DNA of 64,000 bases from Saccharopolyspora ipomoeae (GCF_029952525.1 NZ_JASAOF010000002.1:496001-560000); one strand, 5' to 3'. Numbered from the stretch's first letter, positions 35,167 to 44,608 are shown. Notes: generated by a model from the letters alone, not told the origin. Made by a program: numbers and translations.

Positions 35167-36723
35167 ATGTCCGCACTGCCCGGCAAGGGCATGACGATCA
35201 GCGATCAGATCGCGCGCCATGCCCGCAAGATTCCCGACGAGATCGCGCTGCGGCACGGCGAGGTCTCCCGCAGCTACGCCGAGTTCGACGAGCGCGTGAC
35301 TCGCCTGGCCAACGCCCTGCGCGACCGGGGCGTGCGCCCGGGCGACCGCTACGCGGTGGCCACGCTCAACCACCTGGAGACCATCGAGTCCTACGTGGCC
35401 GGTTCGCGGATCGGCGCGATCTGCGTGCCGATCAACTTCCGGCTGGTCGCCGACGAGATCGCCTACCACCTCAACGACAGCGGGGCGGCCGCGGTGATCA
35501 CCGACACGGCGCTGGCCGACACCGTGGCCAAGGCCCGCGAGCAGGCCCCGGACGCGAAGTCCGCGCTGGTCATCGGCGGTGGCGACGCGGGTCCGGGGTC
35601 GGTGGAGTTCGAGGAGGCGCTGGCGACGGCCTCGGCCGAGCACGACGAGCTGGACGTGGACCAGGAGTCGCCCGCGTTCATCATGTACACCTCGGGCACG
35701 ACCGGCCGCCCCAAGGGCGCGGTGCTGACGCACCACAACCTGCTGATGCACACCTTCAGCCTGCTGGTGCACAACGGGGTCTCGGAGGACGACCGCGTGT
35801 ACCTGGTGGGCGTGCCGCTGTTCCACATCGCCGGGGTGTCGGGCATGTTGGGGCCGCTGCTGCGCGGCGGGCGGATCGTGCTGTCGTCGTCGGGCCGGTT
35901 CGACCCGCGCGAGACGGTCGAGATGCTGGAGCGGGAGCGGATCTCGGGCTGCTTCTTCGTCCCGGCTCAGTGGCAGGCGATCTGCTCGCTGCCGGACATC
36001 GGCGAGCGCGACCTCTCGGCGCTGCGGCGGATTAGCTGGGGCGCGGCGCCGGCGTCGACGACGCTGCTGCGCCAGATCATGGAGACGTTCCCGCAGGCGG
36101 AGCTGAGCACGGTGTTCGGCCAGACCGAGTGCTCGCCGGTGACCACGGCGCTGCGGGCCGAGGACGCGCTGCGCAAGATCGGTTCGGTGGGCACACCGAT
36201 GATCAACGTCGAGGTGCGCATCGTCGACGACGAGATGAACGACGTGCCGCGCGGCGAGGTGGGCGAGATCGTCTACCGGGGGCCGACGGTGATGCGGGAG
36301 TACTGGAACAAGCCGGAGGAGACCGCGGAGGCCTTCCGCGGCGGCTGGTTCCACTCCGGTGACCTGGTGCGCCAGGACGACGACGGCTACATCTACGTGG
36401 TCGACCGCAAGAAGGACATGATCATCTCCGGCGGCGAGAACATCTACTGCGCCGAGGTCGAGGAAGCCCTGTCGGGGCACCCGAAGGTCGGCGAGGTGGC
36501 GCTGATCGGGGTGCCGGACCAGCGCTGGGGCGAGACGCCGCTGGCGGTGATCGCCCCGCGCGACCCGGCCGATCCGCCGACCGAGGACGACATCGAGACC
36601 TGGTGCCGCGCGCGGCTGGCCGGCTACAAGCGGCCCCGGCAGGTGCGGCTGGTCGAGCAGCTCCCCCGCAACCCCAGCGGCAAGGTCCTCAAGACGACCC
36701 TGCGCGCCGAGTACCGCAAGTAG
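35167..36723 (+). CDS. Fatty-acid/aryl-CoA ligase (AMP-forming)
   Basis: 518 residues, ANL superfamily. P-loop-like MYTSGTTGRPKGAVLTHHN (~173), the A5 motif VFGQTECSP, the hinge VVDRKKDMIISGGENIY and the catalytic Lys506 in NPSGKVLK. Forms acyl-AMP then acyl-CoA from a carboxylic acid. Similar in style to FadD3/long-chain ligases in actinomycetes, where it is often paired with an SDR. The ATG at 35167 follows GCGAGG; GTG 35161 is an alternative. The next gene, an SDR, begins 24 bp later, so the two probably act on the same CoA ester or its precursor. Confidence 0.88.
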   Translation: MSALPGKGMTISDQIARHARKIPDEIALRHGEVSRSYAEFDERVTRLANALRDRGVRPGDRYAVATLNHLETIESYVAGSRIGAICVPINFRLVADEIAYHLNDSGAAAVITDTALADTVAKAREQAPDAKSALVIGGGDAGPGSVEFEEALATASAEHDELDVDQESPAFIMYTSGTTGRPKGAVLTHHNLLMHTFSLLVHNGVSEDDRVYLVGVPLFHIAGVSGMLGPLLRGGRIVLSSSGRFDPRETVEMLERERISGCFFVPAQWQAICSLPDIGERDLSALRRISWGAAPASTTLLRQIMETFPQAELSTVFGQTECSPVTTALRAEDALRKIGSVGTPMINVEVRIVDDEMNDVPRGEVGEIVYRGPTVMREYWNKPEETAEAFRGGWFHSGDLVRQDDDGYIYVVDRKKDMIISGGENIYCAEVEEALSGHPKVGEVALIGVPDQRWGETPLAVIAPRDPADPPTEDDIETWCRARLAGYKRPRQVRLVEQLPRNPSGKVLKTTLRAEYRK

Positions 36724-36747
36724 TCACGACCGGGAGGCAGCACTCAC

Positions 36748-37524
36748 GTGAGCAACGAGGCCAATCCTTTCGACCTGACCGGGCACGTCGCCCTGGTCAC
36801 CGGCGGCAACTCGGGCATCGGTCTGGCGATGGCCGACGCGATGGCGGCGGCCGGTGCCGGGGTGTGCGTGTGGGGCACCAACGCCGAGCGCAACGAGAAG
36901 GCGGCGCGCGAGCTGGACAAGCACGGCGGGAAGGTGCTCGCCGTGCGCTGCGACGTCGGCGACGAGGAGCAGGTCGAGGCCGCGATGGCCCGCACGGTCG
37001 AGGAGTTCGGGCGGCTGGACTCCTGCTTCGCCAACGCCGGGATCGGCGGGGGCGGGAGTCGTTTCCTGGAGACCGATCTGAGCGAGTTCCGCCGGGTCAC
37101 GCGGGTGGACCTGGACGGGGCGTTCCTGACGCTGCGGGCGGCGGCGAAGCAGATGGTGGCCCAGGGCGAGGGCGGCAGCCTGGTGGGCACCTCCAGCCTG
37201 GCGGCCCGGCAGGGCCAGCCGCGCGGGCAGGCCTACGCGGCGAGCAAGGGCGCGCTGGTGTCGATGATCAAGTCGATCGCGATCGAGCTCGCCCGGCACG
37301 GGATCCGCGCCAACGCGGTCCTGCCGGGCTGGGTGAGCACCCCGCTGGCGGATCCGATGCTGGAGTCGGAGGGGTTCCAGCGCAAGGTGCTGCCGCGGAT
37401 GCCGGTCGGCCGGTGGGGCAGGCCGGACGATTTCGGCGCGCTGGCGGTCTACCTGGCCAGCCCGGCGAGCGCGTTCCACACGGCGGACGCGCTGACCGTC
37501 GACGGCGGTTACGTGAACTTCTGA
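36748..37524 (+). CDS. Short-chain dehydrogenase/reductase (SDR, classical)
   Basis: 258 residues. NAD(P)-binding TGGNSGIG (18-25), NAGIG in the fourth strand, catalytic Ser (GTSSLAARQ) and YAASK, and the C-terminal DGGYVNF end of FabG-like enzymes. Oxidises or reduces a hydroxy/keto group, possibly a 3-hydroxyacyl-CoA made after the adjacent ligase. GTG 36748 with GGGAGG upstream. Followed by a terminator hairpin at 37530-37555, which separates this pair from the next operon. Confidence 0.9.
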   Translation: MSNEANPFDLTGHVALVTGGNSGIGLAMADAMAAAGAGVCVWGTNAERNEKAARELDKHGGKVLAVRCDVGDEEQVEAAMARTVEEFGRLDSCFANAGIGGGGSRFLETDLSEFRRVTRVDLDGAFLTLRAAAKQMVAQGEGGSLVGTSSLAARQGQPRGQAYAASKGALVSMIKSIAIELARHGIRANAVLPGWVSTPLADPMLESEGFQRKVLPRMPVGRWGRPDDFGALAVYLASPASAFHTADALTVDGGYVNF

Positions 37525-37529
37525 TCCCG

Positions 37530-37555
37530 CGCCCCCGGTCTCGCGGCCGGGGGCG
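37530..37555 (+). terminator. Terminator of the ligase-SDR operon
   Basis: Stem CGCCCCCGG / CCGGGGGCG (9 bp) with an 8-base loop, followed by TTCTCGTC; begins five bases after the SDR stop. Confidence 0.75.
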
Positions 37556-37571
37556 TTCTCGTCGCACCCTA

Positions 37572-37600
37572 TGCAACTCGTTGCATTGCAACTCGGTGCA
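37572..37600. promoter_or_regulatory. Tandem PadR-type operator before the nitronate monooxygenase gene
   Basis: Two 14-bp dyads one base apart: TGCAACTCGTTGCA (37572-37585) and TGCAACTCGGTGCA (37587-37600), 15-bp repeat distance. They fit the TATGCA-N6-TGCNTA-like pattern remembered for the PadR-superfamily member AphA (TATGCA-N6-TGCATT, then ATTGCA-N6-TGCATA). A PadR gene is encoded in the same operon (38662), so autoregulation is likely. The site lies about 55 bp before the start codon, over the expected promoter. Confidence 0.7.
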
Positions 37601-37606
37601 TAGTAG

Positions 37607-38629
<1,023 letters not shown>

Positions 38630-38661
38630 GAGGACGCCCCCTACTGGGAGGAAGACCGCCG

Positions 38662-39198
38662 GTGTCTCTGGAGTACGCGATCCTGGTGTCGCTGCGGGAA
38701 CGCGCGGGTTCGGGCTACGAGCTCGCGCGCCGGTTCGACAAGTCGATCGGGTACTTCTGGGCGGCCAGCCACCAGCAGATCTACCGCAGCCTCAAGCGCA
38801 TGGTCGAGCTCGGCTGGGTCGACTGCGACCAGGTCGCCCAGCTCAAGCGGCCGGACAAGAAGGTCTACCGGGTCAGCGACGCCGGGGCCGAGGAGCTGCG
38901 GCGCTGGATCGCCGAACCGGCCGCCACCCGCAACGACCTGACGGTCAAGCTGCGCGGTGCGTCGTTCGGCGACGTCGCCAAGGTGCGCGACGAGTTCGCC
39001 CGGCAGCGCGACCTGCACGTCCAGCGGCTGTCGCTGTACCGCGAGATCGAGCGCCGCGACTTCGGCGATCCCGCGAAGCTCACCGGGCAGGCGCTGCACC
39101 AGCACCTGGTGCTGCGCGGTGGGATCCGCACCGAGCAGGCCTTGCTGGAGTGGTGCGAGGACGCGATCCGAGCGCTCGACGACGACCAACGGGGATGA
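38662..39198 (+). CDS. PadR-family transcriptional regulator
   Basis: 178 residues. The N-terminal winged helix begins VSLEYAILVSLRERAGSGYELARRF (quoted in two parts: VSLEYAILVSLRE, RAGSGYELARRF) and continues with HQQIYRSLKRMVELGWV and the wing KKVYRVSDAGAEELRRW. The C-terminal helical part (~90-175), VirR4/PadR_C-like, makes the dimer. GTG 38662 with GGGAGGAAG upstream. Likely represses its own operon through the tandem dyads at 37572-37600 in response to a phenolic, lipid or nitro compound; the effector is unknown. Confidence 0.88.
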   Translation: MSLEYAILVSLRERAGSGYELARRFDKSIGYFWAASHQQIYRSLKRMVELGWVDCDQVAQLKRPDKKVYRVSDAGAEELRRWIAEPAATRNDLTVKLRGASFGDVAKVRDEFARQRDLHVQRLSLYREIERRDFGDPAKLTGQALHQHLVLRGGIRTEQALLEWCEDAIRALDDDQRG

Positions 39199-39202
39199 GG
39201 AC

Positions 39203-39619
39203 ATGAACGCCGCAGACCGCTTCCGCGCCGCCATCGAGGCGGGCGACTTCGACGCCGCCGTGAACGAGTTCACCGACGACATCCGGTTCTTCAGCCCGGT
39301 GAAGTTCACGCCGTTCGAGGGCATCGACACCGTGCGCGCGCTGTTCCGGGTGCTGCAGCGGACTTTCGAGGACTTCCGCTACGTCGGCGAGTTCCCCGGT
39401 CGCGGCCGGACACCCGCCGGGGACGAGACCGAGGCGCACGTGCTGCACTTCCGCACGGTGGTCAACGGAAAGCAGGTCGAGGGCATCGACCTCGTCCACC
39501 TCGACGCAGAAGACCGGATCAGCACCTTCACGGTGATGATCCGGCCCATGTCCTCGCTGCAGGTCGTCAGCGAAGCGATCTACGCGGGACTCGTCGCAGA
39601 CGGCGTCGTCCCGGGCTGA
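39203..39619 (+). CDS. SnoaL/NTF2-like small protein
   Basis: 138 residues with the cone-shaped alpha+beta barrel pattern of NTF2/SnoaL-like proteins: helix ADRFRAAIEAGDFDAAV, strand DIRFFSPV, then FEGIDTVRALFRVL and long strands (HVLHFRTVVNGKQVEGIDL, STFTVMIRP). May be an enzyme or a small-molecule-binding protein working with the flavoprotein of the operon. Starts four bases after the PadR stop. No catalytic Asp/His pair can be assigned with confidence. Confidence 0.75.
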   Translation: MNAADRFRAAIEAGDFDAAVNEFTDDIRFFSPVKFTPFEGIDTVRALFRVLQRTFEDFRYVGEFPGRGRTPAGDETEAHVLHFRTVVNGKQVEGIDLVHLDAEDRISTFTVMIRPMSSLQVVSEAIYAGLVADGVVPG

Positions 39620-39646
39620 ACGTCAACCGGCCCGAGCAGCGCAGCC

Positions 39647-39795
39647 AAGCGACGGAGTCGCTTTCTCCTTGCACCACCTGAGCAACCGGCACCGCCGGGG
39701 GTTCTCAGACGTTCTCTGGTGAGGACAGCCGACACGCCGTGTATTGGCATACATCAGTCTCGGATCCCGGAGCCAGAGGACGTCTGAGGTTCCCC
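39647..39795. repeat. Structured intergenic element (hairpin plus long inverted repeat)
   Basis: First a small hairpin AAGCGAC-GGA-GTCGCTT at 39647-39663 followed by TCTCCTT, usable as terminator of the upstream operon. Then inverted arms 39697-39719 and 39773-39795 that pair at 19 of 23 positions across a 53-base loop. GCACC...AGCAA...CCA repeats directly (from 39671 and 39801) just outside the arms. No gene fits. It looks like a miniature element or a structured RNA; no transposase is nearby. Confidence 0.6.
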
Positions 39796-39838
39796 TACCT
39801 GCACCGCTAAGCAAACCAGCCAGCGGAGTCCGAAAACC

Positions 39839-40627
39839 TCACCAGATCTCCTCGACCCACTCCGGGTGGTCGACGAACGGGTTCCGGTTGTGCTGGATGT
39901 CGGTGAAGATGACCTCGTTGCGGTGCTTCTCGAAGTCGTCCGGCGGGTCCTGCTCGTTCCACTGCTTGAGGACCGAGAGCTTGCCGATGTTGGGGTTGCT
40001 GCCGTTGCCGACCTGGTCGTTGACCTCCAGGTCGGCGAACCCGTCGGTGCCCTCGTAGCGCACCGACATGTAGAAGATCATGCGGGCGACGTCGCCCTTG
40101 ACGGCGTCGCGGGGCTCCCACGAGTCGTCGTCGGTGAAGTTGCCCGGCGCCTCCTCGGACTCGGTGCCGCCCATGTCGAAGTCCTTGTTGCCGCGGTCGG
40201 CGTTGACCGACACGTCGGTGGGGCGCAGGTGGTGCACGTCGGTGCCCGGGCCGGGAACGGTGTCGAAGTCGCCGTGGGACTTGGCCCAGACGTGCTCGCG
40301 GTTCCACTGGTCGGCGTCGCCGCCGTTGGTGTCCGCGGCCTGCGAGCGGCCGGTGTAGAGCAGGATGACGTTGGCCGGGTTGGCCGGGTCCTGGTCGGTG
40401 ACCTTGAGGGCGTCCCAGACGCCGTCGTAGTCGAGCGTGGTGACGCCGTTGCTGATGATGCCGTGCAGCGCGGCCTCCAGCTCGGGGCCGGTCTTGCCGA
40501 TCGCGTCCTGGTAGTAGTCCTCGGCACTGGGCTGCGCCGGCGAGGCGACCGCGACGGCGGCGGTCGGCGCGGCCACCAGGACCGCGCCGCATAACAGCGT
40601 GACGGGTTTCCAGCGGGTGATCTTCAT
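39839..40627 (-). CDS. Secreted endonuclease I (EndA/NucM-like)
   Basis: 262 residues. Sec signal peptide (KITRWK, hydrophobic core, cleavage near AVASPA). The nuclease domain has NREHVWAKSHGDF and DVHHLRPTDVSVNADRGNK, the beta-beta-alpha-metal residues of the endonuclease I family (PF04231-type). C-terminal KLSVLKQWNEQDPPD and NRNPFVDHPEWVEEIW are also typical. A non-specific extracellular DNase/RNase for nutrient recovery or competition. ATG 40627 with GGGAGAGGGAG upstream. Single gene; the structured element at 39.6-39.8 kb lies after it. Confidence 0.92.
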   Translation of the reverse strand: MKITRWKPVTLLCGAVLVAAPTAAVAVASPAQPSAEDYYQDAIGKTGPELEAALHGIISNGVTTLDYDGVWDALKVTDQDPANPANVILLYTGRSQAADTNGGDADQWNREHVWAKSHGDFDTVPGPGTDVHHLRPTDVSVNADRGNKDFDMGGTESEEAPGNFTDDDSWEPRDAVKGDVARMIFYMSVRYEGTDGFADLEVNDQVGNGSNPNIGKLSVLKQWNEQDPPDDFEKHRNEVIFTDIQHNRNPFVDHPEWVEEIW

Positions 40628-40761
40628 GGCTCCCTCTCCCCGTGGTCGAGACGGGGGAAGCGTGCCACAGAAGGGATCACCATTGGGTGACGCAAATCTG
40701 GTGAAGAGATGGCGGGAAATGATCGTCTCGACGTCGGAAATCCACGACGAGCTGCGACGAT

Positions 40762-41886
40762 TCAGCTCGCGGATCGTCGGGTCCGGGGCCACCAAATGGA
40801 AACAACGGGAATCAAAAGTGCCAGCAGCAGGCCCGCCAGGCCGAACCCCAGCCCCGCGTCCTGCCGGTAGAGCGCGGTGAACACCGCCGGCGAGGCCGAC
40901 ATCCCGAGGAACCGCCACGCGGTGACCACCGAGATCGCCCCACCACCTCCGACACCGCCGAGCACGGTGGCGTTCACGGCCACCAGGATCAGCTGGCCGC
41001 ACACCCCCGCCAGCGCCCAGGCGAGCACGACCACCGGCAGCCACTCGACCAGTCCGATGGCGGTCACGGCGATCGCGGCGCTGAGCACGCCGGTGATCAG
41101 CGTGGCCCGCACGCCGAAGCGGTCGACGGCGCCGCCGGTGAGCCGGGCGGCGAGCACCCCGGCGATGCCGTAGGCGGTCAGCGCGAGCCCCCGGGCGCCG
41201 GGGCTGAGCGCGAAGGCGTCGTCGAGGCGGAAGGACACCAGGAACGGCAGGCCCGCCGAGGCCATCCAGGCGACGCCCGCGACCCCACCGCTGAGCAGCA
41301 CGATCGGCGTCCAGGCATCGCGCAGCAATCCCGGCTCGCGCTCACCCGCGGGCCCGGAATCGGGCGGCAGCGGGCTGACCGCCAGCAGCGCCGCGACGAC
41401 CGCGACGCCGACGAAGGAGAGCTGCCAGGAGCTCTCGGCCGCGAGGCCGCCGATCAGCGGCGCGGTGGTCTGGCCGATGGCCTGCATCGCCCCGTAGGCA
41501 CCCATCGCCCGGCCCAGCCGGTGCTGCGGCGTGCCCGCGGCGATCTTGGCCAGCAGCAGCGGCGTGGTGAAGGCGTTGGCCACGCCCTGCAGCACGCGGG
41601 TGAGCTGGAACAGCCAGAACCAGGGCGCCACGGCTCCCAGCACCGCCACCACGGCGTAGCCGATGTAGGCGGCCCGGATCGTGCGGCTGCTGCCCCACCG
41701 CTCGCCGAGGCTGCCGGAGACGAGCATGACCAGCGCGAACGGCAGCAGGTAGGTGGTGGTCGTGCTCGCGGCGAGGCCCGGTGAGACGTCGTAGTCGGCC
41801 CCGAGCTCGGGCAGCATCGCGGCCACGATCCCGCCCCCGAAGGGACCCAGAAGCCCCCCGACGTACAGCGCGACCCGAGAACTCAC
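40762..41886 (-). CDS. MFS transporter
   Basis: 374 residues, 12 membrane segments. Motif-A-like VSGSLGERWGSSRTIRAAY follows segment 2. Little N- or C-terminal sequence outside the membrane. GTG 41886 has GGAGG seven bases upstream; a longer in-frame lead to 41937 is Gly/Ser-rich and unlikely. Resembles multidrug or sugar-efflux-type exporters; no specific substrate can be inferred. Between it and the pptH gene lies repeat copy B. Confidence 0.78.
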   Translation of the reverse strand: MSSRVALYVGGLLGPFGGGIVAAMLPELGADYDVSPGLAASTTTTYLLPFALVMLVSGSLGERWGSSRTIRAAYIGYAVVAVLGAVAPWFWLFQLTRVLQGVANAFTTPLLLAKIAAGTPQHRLGRAMGAYGAMQAIGQTTAPLIGGLAAESSWQLSFVGVAVVAALLAVSPLPPDSGPAGEREPGLLRDAWTPIVLLSGGVAGVAWMASAGLPFLVSFRLDDAFALSPGARGLALTAYGIAGVLAARLTGGAVDRFGVRATLITGVLSAAIAVTAIGLVEWLPVVVLAWALAGVCGQLILVAVNATVLGGVGGGGAISVVTAWRFLGMSASPAVFTALYRQDAGLGFGLAGLLLALLIPVVSIWWPRTRRSAS

Positions 41887-42036
41887 CACCTCACCTCCAC
41901 TCCCGTCCGAACCTCCGCACCCGCCCCGACGGACCACTCGTTAGCCGCGCGAACGTTATCACCGCAACCCCGCCCCGCGGTCCACAGTGGGGCGTCGATC
42001 ACCACCGCACCACCGGCCGCAGCCGAGCGCTCCGCA

Positions 42037-42116
42037 CCAGGGGACGGTTTTTCCTCGAATTGACCGGGCATAACGGACATTGATCATGGGTGATTCGAGG
42101 AAAAACTGTCCGCTGG
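42037..42116. repeat. ~80-bp imperfect hairpin element, copy B (family H80)
   Basis: Inverted arms 42042-42060 and 42093-42111 pair at 18 of 19 positions (GGACGGTTTTTCCTCGAAT), flanked by CCAG/CTGG. The centre shares GACATTGATCA and GGGTGATTCG with copy A. This is the best preserved of three copies. It lies between divergent genes (MFS minus, pptH plus), so it is not simply a terminator. Confidence 0.88.
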
Positions 42117-42203
42117 CAACGGCCCACAACACCGGAGCCGGGGCACCCGTAGCACATCAACGCTGGTGGTGTGCTGGTTCTGGGTGGGTAGGGTTGGGAG
42201 ATC

Positions 42204-43040
42204 ATGGGTTCTGGTGAACTGCTGGCCGTCAGCGATCTGCACGTCGCTGCGGGCGAGAACAAGGACATTGCGCGCGAGCTCCGGCCCGGTTCGGATCACG
42301 ACTGGTTGCTGGTCGCCGGGGACGTCGGGGAGATGTCCGACGACATCACCCGGACCCTGGAGATGCTGGCCGGGCGCTTCGAGAAGGTCGTGTGGGTTCC
42401 CGGCAACCACGAGCTGTGGACGCCGAAGCAGGATCCGCTGCAGCTGCGCGGCGAGGCGCGCTACCTCGAACTGGTGCGGCGCTGCCGCGAGCTCGGCGTC
42501 GTCACGCCCGAGGACGACTTCCCGGTGTGGACCGGCCGGGGCGGGCCGGTCACGATCGCGCCGCTGTTCGTGGGCTACGACTACACCTTCCGCCCCGCGG
42601 GCACCTCCACCAAGGAGGAGGCCCTGGCGGTGGCGCACGACTCCGGGGTGGTGTGCACCGACGAGTTCCTGCTGCACCCGGACCCCTACCCCAGCCGGGA
42701 CGCGTGGTGCCGGGCGCGCCTGGACCACAGCGAGAAGCGGCTCGCCGACTGCGACCCGGACCTGCCGACGGTGCTGGTCAACCACTACCCGCTGGTCCGC
42801 CGGCCCACCGACGTGCTGTGGTACCCGCAGTTCGCGCAGTGGTGCGGCACCACCGGGACCGCCGACTGGCACCTGCGCCACCGCGCCGCCGCCGTCATCT
42901 ACGGCCACCTGCACATCCCGCGCACGACCTTCCACGACGGCGTCCGCTTCCAGGAGGTCTCGATCGGCTACCCGCGCGAGTGGAAGCGGCGGGGCCTGCC
43001 CGACGAACTCTTGCGCCGCGTGTTCCCGGAGGAGTCGTGA
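42204..43040 (+). CDS. pptH: Metallophosphoesterase, PptH-like phosphopantetheinyl hydrolase
   Basis: 278 residues. Calcineurin-type metal motifs are complete: SDLHV (D11, H13), AGDVGE (D40), PGNHE (N68, H69), LVNHYPL and YGHLHIP. In Mycobacterium tuberculosis the gene next to pptT encodes PptH, which removes 4'-phosphopantetheine from acyl carrier proteins and so opposes PptT; here too it directly precedes and overlaps the transferase gene (TGATG). Function is inferred from that synteny. ATG 42204 has GGGAG upstream. Confidence 0.8.
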   Translation: MGSGELLAVSDLHVAAGENKDIARELRPGSDHDWLLVAGDVGEMSDDITRTLEMLAGRFEKVVWVPGNHELWTPKQDPLQLRGEARYLELVRRCRELGVVTPEDDFPVWTGRGGPVTIAPLFVGYDYTFRPAGTSTKEEALAVAHDSGVVCTDEFLLHPDPYPSRDAWCRARLDHSEKRLADCDPDLPTVLVNHYPLVRRPTDVLWYPQFAQWCGTTGTADWHLRHRAAAVIYGHLHIPRTTFHDGVRFQEVSIGYPREWKRRGLPDELLRRVFPEES

Positions 43041-43681
43041 TGCTCGAACACGTCCTGCCCGACGACCTCGCGCGGCACGAGCTGTTCGCCGACCCGCCGG
43101 AGGCGCGGCTGTTCGCCGAGGAGACCGCGGTGGTCGCCCGCGCGGTCGACAAGCGGCGTCGCGAGTTCACCACGGTCCGCCACTGCGCCCGCACCGCCCT
43201 GGCCGAGATCGGCGCACCCGTCGGCCCGCTCCTGCCGGGTGAGCGCGGTGCTCCGGGCTGGCCGCCGGGGGTGGTGGGCAGCATGACGCACTGCGCGGGC
43301 TACCGGGCCGCCGTGGTCGCCTGGGACAAGGACGTGCGCACGATCGGCATCGACGCCGAACCGCACGAGCCGCTGCCGGACGGAGTCCTCGACGCGGTGT
43401 CGCTGCCGGCCGAGCGAACCATGCTCTCGGGTCTGCCGGGCGGGACGCACTGGGATCGGATCCTGTTCAGCGCCAAGGAATCCGTCTACAAGTCGTGGTT
43501 CCCGCTGACCCGCGAGTGGCTCGACTTCGAGGAAGCCGAGCTCACCCTCTCCCCGGACGGCACCTTCCACGCCCGCCTCCTCAAGCAGGGCCACGACGCC
43601 CGGGGCAGGCCGCTGGCCTCGTTCGACGGCCGCTGGCTGGCCGAGGACGGGCTGATCGTCACCGCGATCGTCGACCGCTGA
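43040..43681 (+). CDS. pptT: 4'-Phosphopantetheinyl transferase (PptT/Sfp-type)
   Basis: 213 residues. Transfers phosphopantetheine from CoA to carrier-protein domains of fatty-acid, polyketide and peptide synthases. Motifs: KRRREFTTVRHCAR (CoA-binding basic residues), VVGSMTHCAGYRAA, IGIDAEPHE with Mg ligands D105 and E107, and FSAKESVYKSW with E147 and K151. Size and N-terminus match actinobacterial PptT rather than AcpS. Start ATG 43040 shares its A with the pptH stop; tight coupling suggests balanced synthesis of the opposing activities. GGAGG lies upstream within pptH. Confidence 0.92.
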   Translation: MLEHVLPDDLARHELFADPPEARLFAEETAVVARAVDKRRREFTTVRHCARTALAEIGAPVGPLLPGERGAPGWPPGVVGSMTHCAGYRAAVVAWDKDVRTIGIDAEPHEPLPDGVLDAVSLPAERTMLSGLPGGTHWDRILFSAKESVYKSWFPLTREWLDFEEAELTLSPDGTFHARLLKQGHDARGRPLASFDGRWLAEDGLIVTAIVDR

Positions 43682-43753
43682 ACCGTGGTCCCGGCACCAG
43701 CCGGCGTGCCATACTCCGCTGCTCGAACGGCAGTCGTGGCGAGGAGAGAAGCG

Positions 43754-44551
43754 GTGGCGGGAGTTCCGGACTGGGTTCCTTCGCAGATCGACTGGAACCA
43801 GCCGAGCGTGGCGCGGATCTACGACTACGCCCTCGGCGGCGCGCACAACTTCGAAACCGACCGGCGGGCGCAGGACGCCGCGCTGGAGGTGTTCCCGCAC
43901 CTCAACGACGCCGCGCGGGCCAACCGCGCGTTCCTGCACCGGGCGCTGCGGTTCTGCCTGGACCGAGGGGTGCGGCAGTTCCTGGACCTCGGCTCGGGCA
44001 TCCCCACCGTCGGCAACGTGCACGAGGTCGCCCAGGACATCGCTCCCGAATCCCGCGTCGTCTACGTCGACCACGACCCGGTCGCCGTCACCCACGCGCG
44101 CAGCATGCTCGCCGACGATCCGAACACCGCGTTCCTGCACGAGGACATCCGGGCGCCGCACCGGATCCTGGAACACCCGGATGCCTTGCGGCTGCTCGAC
44201 TTCGACCAGCCCATCGCGGTGCTGATGGTCGGCATGCTCCACTACGTCAACGACGCGTCGGACCCGCAGCACCTGCTGCGCGACTACCGGGCCCGCATGG
44301 CGCCGGGTTCGTACTTCATCGCCTCGCACCTGACCAGCGATCTGCCCGAGATGCGCGCTGCGGCCCCGTTCTTCGACGACAGCCGCAACCCCATGACGCT
44401 GCGCGGCCGAAGCGAGGTCGAGGCGCTGCTGGGCGACTTCGACCTGGTCGAGCCGGGGGTGGTGTTCACCGTGGAGTGGCGGCCCGAGGTTCCGCCGGGC
44501 GAGCACCCGGAGCGGTCCGCCTGCTACGCCGCGGTGGGGAGGTGCCGCTGA
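43754..44551 (+). CDS. DUF574 SAM-dependent methyltransferase, copy 1
   Basis: 265 residues, Methyltransf_19/DUF574 family common in actinomycetes in many copies. Signature N-terminus NQPSVARIYDYALGGAHNF and ETDRRAQ, then SAM-binding FLDLGSGIPTVGNVHE and VVYVDHDPVAV, then MVGMLHYVND and FDLVEPGVVFTVEW. Substrates are unknown for the family. GTG 43754 with GAGGAGAG upstream; the frame extends to 43685 without a better start. The copy at 49480 and the pseudogene at 45454 are paralogues. Confidence 0.88.
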   Translation: MAGVPDWVPSQIDWNQPSVARIYDYALGGAHNFETDRRAQDAALEVFPHLNDAARANRAFLHRALRFCLDRGVRQFLDLGSGIPTVGNVHEVAQDIAPESRVVYVDHDPVAVTHARSMLADDPNTAFLHEDIRAPHRILEHPDALRLLDFDQPIAVLMVGMLHYVNDASDPQHLLRDYRARMAPGSYFIASHLTSDLPEMRAAAPFFDDSRNPMTLRGRSEVEALLGDFDLVEPGVVFTVEWRPEVPPGEHPERSACYAAVGRCR

Positions 44552-44608
44552 GGGGTCGCCCGGCGCCGTCGACCGGTCGGAGCGGGACGGCCGGACGACG
44601 CCGGGCTC

